Assembly (NCBI GenBank): GCA_015060535.1
Contig: SUYH01000006.1
Location: 62,001-126,000 of the forward strand
Length of the DNA: 64,000 nt
DNA from: Prevotella sp.
Lineage (GTDB): Bacteria; Bacteroidota; Bacteroidia; Bacteroidales; Bacteroidaceae
Reading direction: 5' to 3'
Below are positions 28,332 to 36,736 of the stretch, piece after piece. The notes under the pieces are model-generated. The model was not told the DNA's origin, ran no database searches, and saw nothing but the letters and a program-made list of their open reading frames with translations. Every line of letters begins with the position of its first letter. The first letter of the stretch is position 1. The position numbers and the translations under genes were made by a program.

Positions 28332-29378
28332 ATGGACGATAAGAATACAATACGGATAACAATGTCGAGTCTCATCAATGATGTCAGAGACATTGTAGAG
28401 AGTGGACTGAGAAAGGCATATCAAAATGTGAATGCCATAACTGTGTTCACTTATTGGCAAGTGGGGAAACGCATCGTAGAAGAGGAACAGCGAGGAGAGA
28501 AAAGGGCGGAATATGGAGCGCAGATAATCAATATGCTTTCTGCAGATTTATGCAGGACTTATGCCAAAGGATATACGCCTCGTGACTTGCGAGCATATAG
28601 ACAGTTCTATCTGTGTTTCAACGATTTAGAGATTTGGTACTCGCGAGTGCCAAATCTTACGTGGACTCACTTCCGCACATTACTCTCAGTGGCAAGTGAC
28701 GATGCCAGATACTGGTACGTGAAGGAAGCGTCACGAGAGATGTGGAGTGTTCGCACTTTGGCACGCAATGTTGGCTCACAGTATTATCATCGTCTGCTGC
28801 AATCACCGAAGAAAGAGGCTGTTATTGCTGAAATGCAAACATTGACAGCACCGCTACAGGAGGATGCAAGAGGATTTCTGAAAGACCCTGTAGTGGCAGA
28901 GTTCTTGCAACTGCCATCAAACAGTGACTACACGGAAAGCGACCTTGAAAGGTCTATCATTAAGCATCTCAGAGCGTTCTTGTTGGAATTGGGACGAGGC
29001 TTTGCCTTTATGTTTGAGCAATATCATATAAAAACAGATGCAGGCGATTTCTTCATCGATCTTGTCTTCTATAATGTGGTGCTGAAATGTTATGTTTTGA
29101 TAGACTTGAAGACACAGAAAGTGACGCATCAAGATGTAGGACAGATGGATATGTATGTACGGATGTTTGACGATTTGAAACGCACAGAAGGTGACAACCC
29201 CACCATTGGGCTTCTACTGTGTTCTGAGACAAGTGAGGACATCGCCCGCTATTCTGTGCTTCACGACAGCAAACAACTGTTTGCCTCAAAATATCTAACC
29301 TTTCTGCCTTCGCAAGAGGAATTGCAAAGGGAGATAGAAAAACAAAAAGCTATCTTTGAACTGCAAAATAAAGAATGA
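28332..29378 (+). CDS. DUF1016 (YhcG-like) PD-(D/E)xK nuclease-fold protein
   Basis: 348 residues from 28332; an alternative start at 28362 (MSSLINDVRDIV) fits the promoter spacing better. The N-terminal DUF1016 helical domain is clear (ITVFTYWQVGKRIVEEEQ, EYGAQIINMLSADL). The C-terminal YhcG nuclease-fold domain has DFFIDLVFYNVVLKCYVLID, then LKTQKVTHQDVGQMDMYV. The catalytic Glu of the usual E-x-K is Asp here (I-D-L-K). Family members cluster with restriction systems and mobile DNA. It begins the set of three closely spaced genes that ends with the SLOG protein. Confidence 0.85.
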   Translation: MDDKNTIRITMSSLINDVRDIVESGLRKAYQNVNAITVFTYWQVGKRIVEEEQRGEKRAEYGAQIINMLSADLCRTYAKGYTPRDLRAYRQFYLCFNDLEIWYSRVPNLTWTHFRTLLSVASDDARYWYVKEASREMWSVRTLARNVGSQYYHRLLQSPKKEAVIAEMQTLTAPLQEDARGFLKDPVVAEFLQLPSNSDYTESDLERSIIKHLRAFLLELGRGFAFMFEQYHIKTDAGDFFIDLVFYNVVLKCYVLIDLKTQKVTHQDVGQMDMYVRMFDDLKRTEGDNPTIGLLLCSETSEDIARYSVLHDSKQLFASKYLTFLPSQEELQREIEKQKAIFELQNKE

Positions 29379-29408
29379 TTTTGGATTTGGCCCTATTTAA
29401 AGAAGAAT

Positions 29409-30911
29409 ATGATATCAAAAGAAGAAATACAGGTATTGCTGCACAGCACGGAGAATTTTCGGGTAGAGCGAACGGTATCCACGACGAACATGGACAAATT
29501 CTGTGAAGCCATTTGTGCTTTTTCCAATGATTTGCCAGACTCTCGTCAGAACGGGTATCTGCTGATAGGTGCCTATGATGACGGACGGTTGTCGGGACTG
29601 AAGGTGGACGATGCTCTGCTGAAAAAGATTTCTGGCATCCGCTCGGATGGTAACATCCTGCCATTACCTGTGATGACGGTAGAGCGGGAGGAGTTTCCTG
29701 ATGGCGATTTGCTGGTAGCAGAGGTTTCTCCTTCGCTGCTGCCTCCTGTGCGGTATCGTGGAAGGGTGTTCGTGCGTATCGGTCCCAGACGTGACATAGC
29801 CAGTGAAGCGGAAGAACGGATATTAACGGAACGACGCATGGCATATATGGCAACCTTTGATGCTACACCTTGTCTTGGTGCTACATTGGATGACTTGAAT
29901 CTGGAGTATATCAAGAATGAGTATCTGCCTTCTGTAGTAACCCCAGAAGTGTTAGCTGATGACAAACGGGACATCAAGGAGCAATTGGCTTCAGTCCGTC
30001 TGTATGACCGCATTCATGGTTGCCCTACATACGCAGCCCTCATCTTGTTTGGCAAGAATCCTCGCTATTATCTGCCAGGGGCTTACGTCCAGTTTGTACG
30101 CTTTGCAGGCAAGACCATTGGTGGAGAGGTGTTGAACGAGAAACGTTTTCAAGGCCCGCTTTTCCAGTTGCTACCTGCACTGGAATCCTTTGTCAGTGAT
30201 GCTGTTATCACGCAAAGGCCCGTCGCTGTGAGTCTGTTCCGTGAGAAGACCGTTATCAATTATCCCAATAATGCATTGCGTGAGTTAATGATGAATGCCT
30301 GTATGCATCGTGACTATCAATCGAATATGCCTATCCGGCTATATCAGTTTGACGACCATATTGAAATTATGAACGCCGGAGGGTTATATGGTGAGGCACG
30401 TCCTGAGAATTTTCCCAATGTAAACGACTATCGCAATCCTATTATAGCGGAAGCCATGAAGGAGATGAAGTATGTCAATATGTTCAACCAAGGTATTAGA
30501 CGTGTGCAGGATATGCTGCTTGAAAATGGCAACAAGAAGGCTGTTTTTGATGTGTCAAAGTTGACTGCATTTGAAGTGACTATACCTTCAACTGTAGATG
30601 TCCCTCAAGATGTCCCTCAAGATGTCCCTCAAGGTGGCACTCAAGGTGGCACTCAAGGTGGCACTCAAGATGGCACTCAAGGTGGCACTCAAGGTGATAC
30701 TCAAGGTGATACTCAAGGTTATGCACTTGATATATGGATTGAAGATCAGATTAGGAAAAATCCAAAGATCACTACCGAAGAATTGGCAGAAATAAGTAAA
30801 AAGGGACTTAGAACTATCAAACGCCATATTGCAAAACTCGCTCATATCAGATATGTCGGCAGTGGTTATAGTGGTCACTGGGAAATTGTTGAAAACGATA
30901 CAGAAGCTTAA
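29409..30911 (+). CDS. AlbA_2/Schlafen-type ATP-binding protein with winged-helix C-terminus
   Basis: 500 residues. Residues about 1-145 form an AlbA_2 (Schlafen-AlbA-like) domain (NGYLLIGAYDDGRLSGL, RGRVFVRIGPRRDIAS). A central region (about 270-385) resembles the GHKL-type ATP-binding domain of this family (NALRELMMNACMHRDY, IEIMNAGGLYGEA). A linker of ten four-residue repeats (DVPQ, GGTQ, GDTQ; 397-436) leads to a winged helix (ITTEELAEISKKGLRTIKRH). Proteins of this architecture are called transcriptional regulators or defence-associated proteins; the actual role is unproven. It lies 30 bases after the DUF1016 gene and 10 before the SLOG gene. Confidence 0.8.
   Translation: MISKEEIQVLLHSTENFRVERTVSTTNMDKFCEAICAFSNDLPDSRQNGYLLIGAYDDGRLSGLKVDDALLKKISGIRSDGNILPLPVMTVEREEFPDGDLLVAEVSPSLLPPVRYRGRVFVRIGPRRDIASEAEERILTERRMAYMATFDATPCLGATLDDLNLEYIKNEYLPSVVTPEVLADDKRDIKEQLASVRLYDRIHGCPTYAALILFGKNPRYYLPGAYVQFVRFAGKTIGGEVLNEKRFQGPLFQLLPALESFVSDAVITQRPVAVSLFREKTVINYPNNALRELMMNACMHRDYQSNMPIRLYQFDDHIEIMNAGGLYGEARPENFPNVNDYRNPIIAEAMKEMKYVNMFNQGIRRVQDMLLENGNKKAVFDVSKLTAFEVTIPSTVDVPQDVPQDVPQGGTQGGTQGGTQDGTQGGTQGDTQGDTQGYALDIWIEDQIRKNPKITTEELAEISKKGLRTIKRHIAKLAHIRYVGSGYSGHWEIVENDTEA
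30597..30716 (+). repeat. Ten in-frame 12-bp repeats in the AlbA_2-type gene
   Basis: The units are GATGTCCCTCAA three times, then GGTGGCACTCAA-type copies, then two GGTGATACTCAA. Each encodes four residues ending in Gln. Slippage here would change linker length by four residues without breaking the frame. Confidence 0.9.
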
Positions 30912-30921
30912 TTGAGAGACA

Positions 30922-31377
30922 ATGAAAGTGGAGTATCTTGGCAATCAGGAGTTGTTGCAACTGAAGAAGACTGCCTTCTTGGCATCGAGCACCATCTCTT
31001 CGGAAACGGTGCTGCAAGTGTATGACTGGGCAACAGAGATGCGCAATCGAGGGGAGTGTGTGGTCAGCGGTTTCAGTAGCAAGTTGGAGCAAGACGTGCT
31101 TCATTTCCTATTGAAAGGCAGTCAGCCCATTATCATTGTGCTTGCACGAAAGATGTATAAGGTTATTCCTGACGAACTAAAAGAGCCGTTGGCTCAGAAC
31201 CGTCTATTGATAATCTCCGTTAGTACTGCCATCCGCCAGTCAAAGATGACTGCAATGACTAGGAACAGATATGTATGTGAAATGGCAGACAGGATTCTGT
31301 TCGTTGGAGTGACCGAACAGAGTAGTTTGTATCCCTATAAAAATGAATATCGCAATAAACTTGAAAAAAGTATATGA
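30922..31377 (+). CDS. DprA-like SLOG-domain protein
   Basis: 151 residues, a single Rossmann-type domain. The pattern follows DprA/SLOG proteins: KTAFLASSTIS, CVVSGFSSKLEQDVLHFLL (nucleotide-binding Ser-Gly), a hydrophobic strand PIIIVLARKMY, then LLIISV and the MTRNRYVCEMADRILFVG segment that matches DprA's R-N-R-I-I-A...vlVVEA. Cytosolic SLOG proteins bind nucleotides or single-stranded DNA, and many accompany defence effectors. It follows the AlbA_2-type gene by 10 bases, so the two probably act together. Confidence 0.75.
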   Translation: MKVEYLGNQELLQLKKTAFLASSTISSETVLQVYDWATEMRNRGECVVSGFSSKLEQDVLHFLLKGSQPIIIVLARKMYKVIPDELKEPLAQNRLLIISVSTAIRQSKMTAMTRNRYVCEMADRILFVGVTEQSSLYPYKNEYRNKLEKSI

Positions 31378-31382
31378 CACCA

Positions 31383-31414
31383 TTTGGCAAAAAGGAAATT
31401 ATTATGTACCTTTG
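31383..31414 (+). promoter_or_regulatory. Promoter without an obvious gene
   Basis: TTTG (31383-31386), a 20-base spacer and TACCTTTG (31407-31414) make a textbook promoter. The following 500 bases show no convincing gene. A small hairpin, CTTCGC-aga-GCGAAG, lies at 31432-31446. It may drive a non-coding RNA, or be left from a lost gene. Confidence 0.5.
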
Positions 31415-31710
31415 CACCCAAGATGAGCGTTCTTCGCAGAGCGAAGCGACCATAGGTCGAGCGCTTTGGCTTAGTGAGAAATGTGTAGGAATATGTAAGT
31501 CCTCTCGTTTCTAAAGTGTTACCAGTTTCTTTCTTATTCAAGGGTAACTCACTGATATTCAAATCGAAAATAGGAGTCCTGCTATTTGGCACATGTTCCC
31601 GTGTACCCTTAATTATTGGCCATCTTGATAATCATTAAGACAATAGTGCACACAGGCTGTGTCATTGATTCTCTGTTTTGTTTTTCAAAGCAAACCACAG
31701 ATATGCCTTC

Positions 31711-31843
31711 CACAAATTGTCCAAGCGTCATCTTCCACTCAAAGAGATTATTCCTTATACTATACAGGAGACATCTGCACGACTCGTAACAGGCATCGGA
31801 ATGACTCAAAGGAGATATCTGAATGTCCCAAAGGTAACACATA
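31711..31843. repeat. Degenerate 22-bp direct repeats upstream of the AraC genes
   Basis: AATGACTCAAAGGAGATATC (31800) and AATGTCCCAAAGG (31822) start exactly 22 bases apart. Weaker copies fit the same phase at 31778 and 31756, and with a one-base shift near 31733. The period is not a multiple of three, so this is not coding. It may be a regulator-binding array for the gene starting at 31954. Confidence 0.5.
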
Positions 31844-31922
31844 AACTATAAGATAAGCATTGCCAGAACTTGAAATATGTTAGTTTATCGACCCAAATGC
31901 ATCATATTTGCAAAAATGTGTG

Positions 31923-31930
31923 TACCTTTG
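31923..31930 (+). promoter_or_regulatory. -7 element for the TPR/AraC gene
   Basis: TACCTTTG lies 23 bases before the ATG at 31954. It decides that start, because the upstream in-frame ATG (31870) precedes the promoter. Confidence 0.55.
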
Positions 31931-31953
31931 CACGAGAATTGCAAGAAGCGACG

Positions 31954-33669
31954 ATGAGAGATAGTATAAACATTTTTGTAAAAATCCTATGCGTTGTTCT
32001 GGCCTTTGCGGGCTGCACGAATCACGATTGTAGCAAGGAGGCAATGGCGCTGAGCGAAGAAATCGTCAAGGGGGGAGTTACAAATATTGAATATGCCTCG
32101 GAGCGAATAGATAGTGCAGAGCAGGCCGGTTTGTTTACAGCGGTACGTGCAAATACCATCAAAGCCATTATCTATGCGAATGCCGACCGACGGCGGATGG
32201 CAAGCTATTATGCCGAGAAAGCCATTGCGGCAGAGGCAGGACAGGCAGTGACCACATCTGACGATAGCATTTTTCATTGCAAGGCTCTCTGGATTTTGGG
32301 CGATGGTGCATACGCTGATGGCGAGTACGGGAAATCGCTTGCGCAGGCCAAGGAAATCCTTGCCTTTGTGGGTGACGGCTGGGCGCCAAAGGATATAGAG
32401 ATGAAGTGCAGGGCGCTGATGCAGATGGCAGATTGTGAAAACAAGCTTGGTCATATAGCGGAATCAGAGCGACTGTTCGTGCAATGCGTTGATATCCTGA
32501 TGGAGAGTACGCAGCACGCTACCAGTTATGGGGAAGTTGATCCACTTATCTACACGTTGCTTTCGCTCAACGACCTATATATAGAAAACAAGATGCCTGA
32601 AAAGGCGCTGCCCCTGATAGCGAAAATGGACACGGCCTTGAATCGTATGATACGCCGTCCCGACACACCAGACTGGGCGAAACAAAAGCGCCGTAACAAC
32701 GTAATCATCAGCAAGGCGATGGTCTATGCTGCTAATCATCAGAAAGAGCAAGCCGAATCCCTTTTCCACGAACACCAGCAGTTCAAAGATCTTAGTGCGC
32801 TTGACAAGGCTGCAGAAGGTCTCTATCTGACGATGACGGAGCGTTATGACGAGGCTGTACGCCTGTTCGACGAGTCCGACTCCATCATGCACTCCAATGG
32901 CGAACCAATCATCGACCTCTATGTCAAGACACTGCTTAATTACAAATATGATGCTCTGCAGAAGGCTGGACGCACGGCGGAGGCTCTGGTGATGGGCGAA
33001 CGCATACGACAGTTGACCGACTCCATCCGTCAGCAGGAGCGAAAGGCCGACGTGGAACAGTTGCAGGAAATCAAGCAGCAGGAAGAGGAGATTGTTCGTA
33101 AGCACCAGTCGCTGACTATTCATCGCATCGTCCTTGTTGCCATCGTCCTGCTGTTATTGATGGCTATCTACATCATTTGGCGCATCCGCCGCTATAACCG
33201 CCAGTTGGCCGAAAAGAACCGTAGCCTCTACGAGCAGATACAGCAGCGCGAACAGGCCGAAGCCGAGGAACAGCGACAGTTGGAGGCACAGCCAGAAGAA
33301 AAGCTGACGCAAAACCAACTGCTCTATCGCCGCCTGTGCGAAATGGTGAAAAATCCCGATGTCTTTACCGACCCCGACACCAACCATGAGACGCTGGCCC
33401 GTCTGCTCGGCACCAACTATCAGTATGTCTATGCTGCCCTGCGCGAGTGTGCCGACACCACGCCCGCCGACTACCTCAACCGCCTGCGCATCCAGTACGC
33501 AGCCCAGTTATTGGAAAAGTCCGACGATTCGATAGGACTTATCATCGAACAGAGCGGGTTTACCAACCGCACCACTTTTGCCCGTCTCTTTGCCGCCTAC
33601 TATTCTATGACACCCTCTGAGTACCGTAAAATAGCACATAAACAGTCATGTTCCAGTTTGCCATCATAG
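31954..33669 (+). CDS. Membrane-bound TPR protein with cytoplasmic AraC-type HTH
   Basis: 571 residues. The N-terminal hydrophobic segment ends in a lipobox-like AFAGC (Cys21). A helical TPR-like region follows (about 30-370), then one membrane span (IVLVAIVLLLLMAIYIIW, about 390-410). A charged coiled-coil linker leads to a C-terminal AraC/XylS HTH (about 470-565, HETLARLLGTNYQYVYAAL, IGLIIEQSGFTNRTTFARLF). This places the sensor outside and the DNA-binding domain inside the cytoplasmic membrane. Its end overlaps the next AraC gene by 22 bases. The target genes are unknown; the metallophosphoesterase gene downstream is a candidate. Confidence 0.8.
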   Translation: MRDSINIFVKILCVVLAFAGCTNHDCSKEAMALSEEIVKGGVTNIEYASERIDSAEQAGLFTAVRANTIKAIIYANADRRRMASYYAEKAIAAEAGQAVTTSDDSIFHCKALWILGDGAYADGEYGKSLAQAKEILAFVGDGWAPKDIEMKCRALMQMADCENKLGHIAESERLFVQCVDILMESTQHATSYGEVDPLIYTLLSLNDLYIENKMPEKALPLIAKMDTALNRMIRRPDTPDWAKQKRRNNVIISKAMVYAANHQKEQAESLFHEHQQFKDLSALDKAAEGLYLTMTERYDEAVRLFDESDSIMHSNGEPIIDLYVKTLLNYKYDALQKAGRTAEALVMGERIRQLTDSIRQQERKADVEQLQEIKQQEEEIVRKHQSLTIHRIVLVAIVLLLLMAIYIIWRIRRYNRQLAEKNRSLYEQIQQREQAEAEEQRQLEAQPEEKLTQNQLLYRRLCEMVKNPDVFTDPDTNHETLARLLGTNYQYVYAALRECADTTPADYLNRLRIQYAAQLLEKSDDSIGLIIEQSGFTNRTTFARLFAAYYSMTPSEYRKIAHKQSCSSLPS

Positions 33670-34721
33670 CCACCACTATTGAGTTGACGCTCTGTCTGGC
33701 TTGTAGTATTCTCCTATGGAGTCGTCGCAAGCAGACTGGCGACAATTCGCGCATAGTGCTTTCTGCTGTGTGCTTCACATGTGTCATTTGGTCTGTTGGT
33801 AAGTATTTCGAGTACATCGGACATCCTGATAAGAACATATACACTGAAATTTTGTCACCGGAACATTGTTTTACGGGCTTACTGTGTTTGATACTCTATT
33901 TCTTCTACCCTGTTATCATTCTGCGACCGAAATGGTTTACTTGGCAGCGCGTAATGCTTTTCATTCTGCCGTGGCTGCTATTGTCATTGCCCTACCTGAT
34001 GCAGATGCCGTTCCGCTCACTTGCCAATGCTGGCGATGTTCTGACCTACGTGACAGAGTTCAATGTATGGTGGCGTTTACTGACCGTCGGTATCATTATT
34101 GGTTATATGGTGCTTCTGCAGATGCTCCCTTACAACTGGCGGGAGTCCAGTGCCGACAATCAGTGGGTGCGACGCTACGTTTGGGCGATAGCAGTGATGG
34201 CGGTCCTCTACTTCGGATATCAGTTGACGCTGTGGATGCCTATCCACATGGCTCATCAGGTCTATGTCGGTTTGTTCTTTGTCTATTACACCCACTTTGA
34301 ACTGGAAGTCAGGCTATTGCCAGTTAGTGATAAGAAATTGGAGGAAAAGTATGAGGACTTACCTCCTTCACAAGTCGCTTCTTCTACCTCAGCCAACAAC
34401 CTGTGGCATCGCATCGTACAAGAGGTTGATAGGAAGGAAACGTGGAAGAACCCCGACTTGACTGTCACCATGCTGGCACAGATAGTGGGAAGCAACAAGA
34501 CCTATGTACATAAGGCTTTTTCGGAAAATGCCGATACGACTTATAACGACTATATCAACCGCCGCCGGGTGGAGTTCATCGCAGCTGAACTCCGTAAAAA
34601 GCCCAACCAGAATTTAGAGGATTTATTTTATCGGGCAGGCTATCGTTCACGCACCACTGCGGGACGAAATTTCAAGGACATCATGGGTGTAACGCCCTCC
34701 GACTATGCCTCCTCCCTATAG
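33648..34721 (+). CDS. Polytopic membrane protein with C-terminal AraC-type HTH
   Basis: 357 residues. Six to seven hydrophobic segments fill residues 1-225 (for example FAIIATTIELTLCLACSILL, MLFILPWLLLSLPYL, LLTVGIIIGYMVLLQML). A cytoplasmic AraC/XylS HTH ends the protein (about 265-355, DLTVTMLAQIVGSNKTYVHK, LEDLFYRAGYRSRTTAGRNF, GVTPSDYAS). It starts within the previous gene (22-base overlap), so the two membrane AraC proteins are probably made together and may act as a pair. The ligand is unknown. Confidence 0.8.
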   Translation: MFQFAIIATTIELTLCLACSILLWSRRKQTGDNSRIVLSAVCFTCVIWSVGKYFEYIGHPDKNIYTEILSPEHCFTGLLCLILYFFYPVIILRPKWFTWQRVMLFILPWLLLSLPYLMQMPFRSLANAGDVLTYVTEFNVWWRLLTVGIIIGYMVLLQMLPYNWRESSADNQWVRRYVWAIAVMAVLYFGYQLTLWMPIHMAHQVYVGLFFVYYTHFELEVRLLPVSDKKLEEKYEDLPPSQVASSTSANNLWHRIVQEVDRKETWKNPDLTVTMLAQIVGSNKTYVHKAFSENADTTYNDYINRRRVEFIAAELRKKPNQNLEDLFYRAGYRSRTTAGRNFKDIMGVTPSDYASSL

Positions 34722-34759
34722 TTAAAAGCAACTTTTTCCTTTTTGCACCATACATTTTT

Positions 34760-34800
34760 CCGATATGAACTGCCGTATCGGAATGTTTGTCATAACTTTG
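34760..34800 (+). promoter_or_regulatory. Promoter region of the metallophosphoesterase gene with a 6-bp dyad
   Basis: TAACTTTG (34793-34800) fits the -7 element. CCGATA (34760-34765) and TATCGG (34776-34781) form a perfect inverted repeat just upstream, where a regulator could bind. Confidence 0.45.
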
Positions 34801-34841
34801 CGCACATATTATTATATGTATAAACCAAAACGACAAACGAA

Positions 34842-36380
34842 ATGAGAAAAAAGACTATTATGGCACTGATGGCATCAGCGATGCTGACAGTATCGGCAGG
34901 ATTCATGACATCCTGCACAGACAACAGTGACAATCCCACAGTAAATGACAATCCCAATGCGCAGACAGATGCACCGGCATTCGACGAGAACAACATAGTA
35001 CTCGCCTTTGTCGGCATGAGCGACGTCCACATCATGGTAGACCCCGCTACCAGCATGCAGGGTATTCTCGACGAGATTCATGCCAAGGGGCTCACGCCTG
35101 AAGATCTCGGCGTGGATATGCAGAAACTTTTGGAGACCGTTTTCCATAACAACGAGTCTTTTCAGAAAGCCTTCCCGTTCCTGGCCTCCATGTCGCCTCG
35201 CGGACTTGATGCCTTGGCGATACCAGGTGACCTGACCAATAACGGCCTGCAGGCAGAAATTGATACACTGGTGAAATACTTTACTGCAGAACCAACCATC
35301 AAGGACAAGCCATTTATCTTCGCCTCTGGCAATCACGACCTGTTTAATGAAGGCGACACCAAGTTCACACAGCGGATGAAAGCGTCGCTGCCTGCTACAG
35401 CATACGCTGCCGACATCAAGCCGTTTGGAGCTAATGACTCGCGCCACTCGGTAGTCAATGGCATACATTTCATCCAGATCAATGTCGACAATTACGAGTG
35501 GAGTAATGGAGTATATCTCAATCCTACTCTCCAATGGCTGGAAGCAGAAATGGCCGACGCTGTCAAGGCAGACCCTACCAAGCCCATCTTTGTGCTGTCG
35601 CATTTGGCCATCACCAATACCGTAACAGGAAGCGACTATATATCCCCCGATGTGCCAGAAATGGTATGGGCATGTGACTATATCAAACCTATCCTTGACA
35701 AATATCCTCAGGCATTCCTGCTGTCAGGCCATACGCACTATTCGATGAACAACGAGCGCGACATTATGCAAGACAGGTTTACGATGATGAACATTGGCCC
35801 CTTGCACTACCTGATTTCAGACAATGATTTCTATAATCTGGGGAACGGCACCGCACAACTGATTGATGAATATGCGGACCATCCACAGGCCGTATTGTTT
35901 GAGGTCGACAAGAACGGAACAACCCGTGTACGCTGTTATGATTGTGGACTGGGTGAGCAGATAGGCCAGCCATTCATCGTCAATGCCCCCGGCTACCGCA
36001 ACTCATTGACCAGTTATGGCTACGACCGATCATTGAAACCTGGACCGACATTCCCCGAATCAGCCTCTATCCAGACAACCATCAGTGACGGAAAGCCTAT
36101 ATTATCCTTCCCACGTGCCAGCGGCAATGGCTCACAGGTTTACTACTATCTGGTGACTATCAGTAACGAAAGCGGCGTTGGAGACCATATCTACCGCAAA
36201 TATCAGTCGGACATCTACTCTACGGCTCAGGAAGACGAAATGGCTGAAACCGTGATTATCAATCTTGGAACGCTGCCGACAGGTGTGAAATACAGAGTGA
36301 CTGTCACAGCCTGCAACGTGTGGAATAAATTCGGTGACACACTGGCCACGATTATTGACCTTAAAACGGATCAGCAATGA
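34842..36380 (+). CDS. Calcineurin-like metallophosphoesterase lipoprotein
   Basis: 512 residues. A lipoprotein signal (MTSC, Cys25) is followed by a metal-dependent phosphoesterase domain with the ordered motifs GMSDVHIM, PGDLTNNG, SGNHDLF, LSHLAI and SGHTHYS (about 50-300). A C-terminal beta domain, possibly Ig-like, ends the protein. Such enzymes hydrolyse phosphomonoesters or phosphodiesters outside the cytoplasm; the substrate is not predictable. It follows the AraC pair on the same strand but has its own promoter. Confidence 0.85.
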   Translation: MRKKTIMALMASAMLTVSAGFMTSCTDNSDNPTVNDNPNAQTDAPAFDENNIVLAFVGMSDVHIMVDPATSMQGILDEIHAKGLTPEDLGVDMQKLLETVFHNNESFQKAFPFLASMSPRGLDALAIPGDLTNNGLQAEIDTLVKYFTAEPTIKDKPFIFASGNHDLFNEGDTKFTQRMKASLPATAYAADIKPFGANDSRHSVVNGIHFIQINVDNYEWSNGVYLNPTLQWLEAEMADAVKADPTKPIFVLSHLAITNTVTGSDYISPDVPEMVWACDYIKPILDKYPQAFLLSGHTHYSMNNERDIMQDRFTMMNIGPLHYLISDNDFYNLGNGTAQLIDEYADHPQAVLFEVDKNGTTRVRCYDCGLGEQIGQPFIVNAPGYRNSLTSYGYDRSLKPGPTFPESASIQTTISDGKPILSFPRASGNGSQVYYYLVTISNESGVGDHIYRKYQSDIYSTAQEDEMAETVIINLGTLPTGVKYRVTVTACNVWNKFGDTLATIIDLKTDQQ

Positions 36381-36460
36381 GGAGGATGCAGTGGCGCTTC
36401 TGCGTAGACAACAACCATTAAACAGTAGTTTTTCAAGGATTGTAACAAACATTTCAAGCA

Positions 36461-36488
36461 GTGGGGAAGGCCTTTCGGTCTTTCCCAC
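36461..36488 (+). terminator. Hairpin after the metallophosphoesterase gene
   Basis: GTGGGgAAgg pairs with TTTCCCAC across an 8-10 base loop. Only a short T run follows, and a promoter -7 element begins immediately after, so this is a combined boundary. Confidence 0.5.
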
Positions 36489-36496
36489 TAATTTTG
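36489..36496 (+). promoter_or_regulatory. -7 element for the small membrane protein operon
   Basis: TAATTTTG lies 26 bases before the ATG at 36522. Confidence 0.45.
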
Positions 36497-36521
36497 TGTC
36501 CGAATTTAAACGTTGAAGAAA

Positions 36522-36707
36522 ATGACAGACATGACATTTATCATTATCGGCGCACTCGCCACGGCCTTCCTCCTATTGGCTGTGCTGCTCATCCTGGGGC
36601 TGCTCTACTATCGCTGGCGGCTCTCCGACAGCCAGCACACGCTGGTGCGCTTCATCCGTGAGAACTTCCGATTGCGCGAGAAACTGAACGAAAACGGTAT
36701 ATATTAA
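36522..36707 (+). CDS. Small single-span membrane protein
   Basis: 61 residues. One long hydrophobic helix (IIIGALATAFLLLAVLLILGLL, residues 6-28, with a basic YYRWR after it) and a charged cytoplasmic tail. I recognise no family. The ATG at 36522 is preferred to the TTG at 36513. It precedes the secreted-protein gene by 29 bases, so it may be its operon partner. Confidence 0.5.
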   Translation: MTDMTFIIIGALATAFLLLAVLLILGLLYYRWRLSDSQHTLVRFIRENFRLREKLNENGIY

Positions 36708-36736
36708 TAAGGTATAACAATTAAAACATCAAGAGA

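Noticed and set aside
31335..31592. 85-codon minus-strand frame and a 61-codon plus-strand frame at 31659 in the gap before the AraC genes
   Set aside because: They cross a strong promoter and a 22-bp repeat region, and their sequences resemble no protein family.
31669..31851. A gene-like frame through the degenerate 22-bp repeats (ends ...NVPKVTHKL)
   Set aside because: It has no suitable start, and the 22-base period is not a multiple of three, so the protein appearance is probably accidental.
36513..36521. TTG start for the small membrane protein
   Set aside because: An ATG three codons later is the simpler choice and keeps the whole membrane helix.
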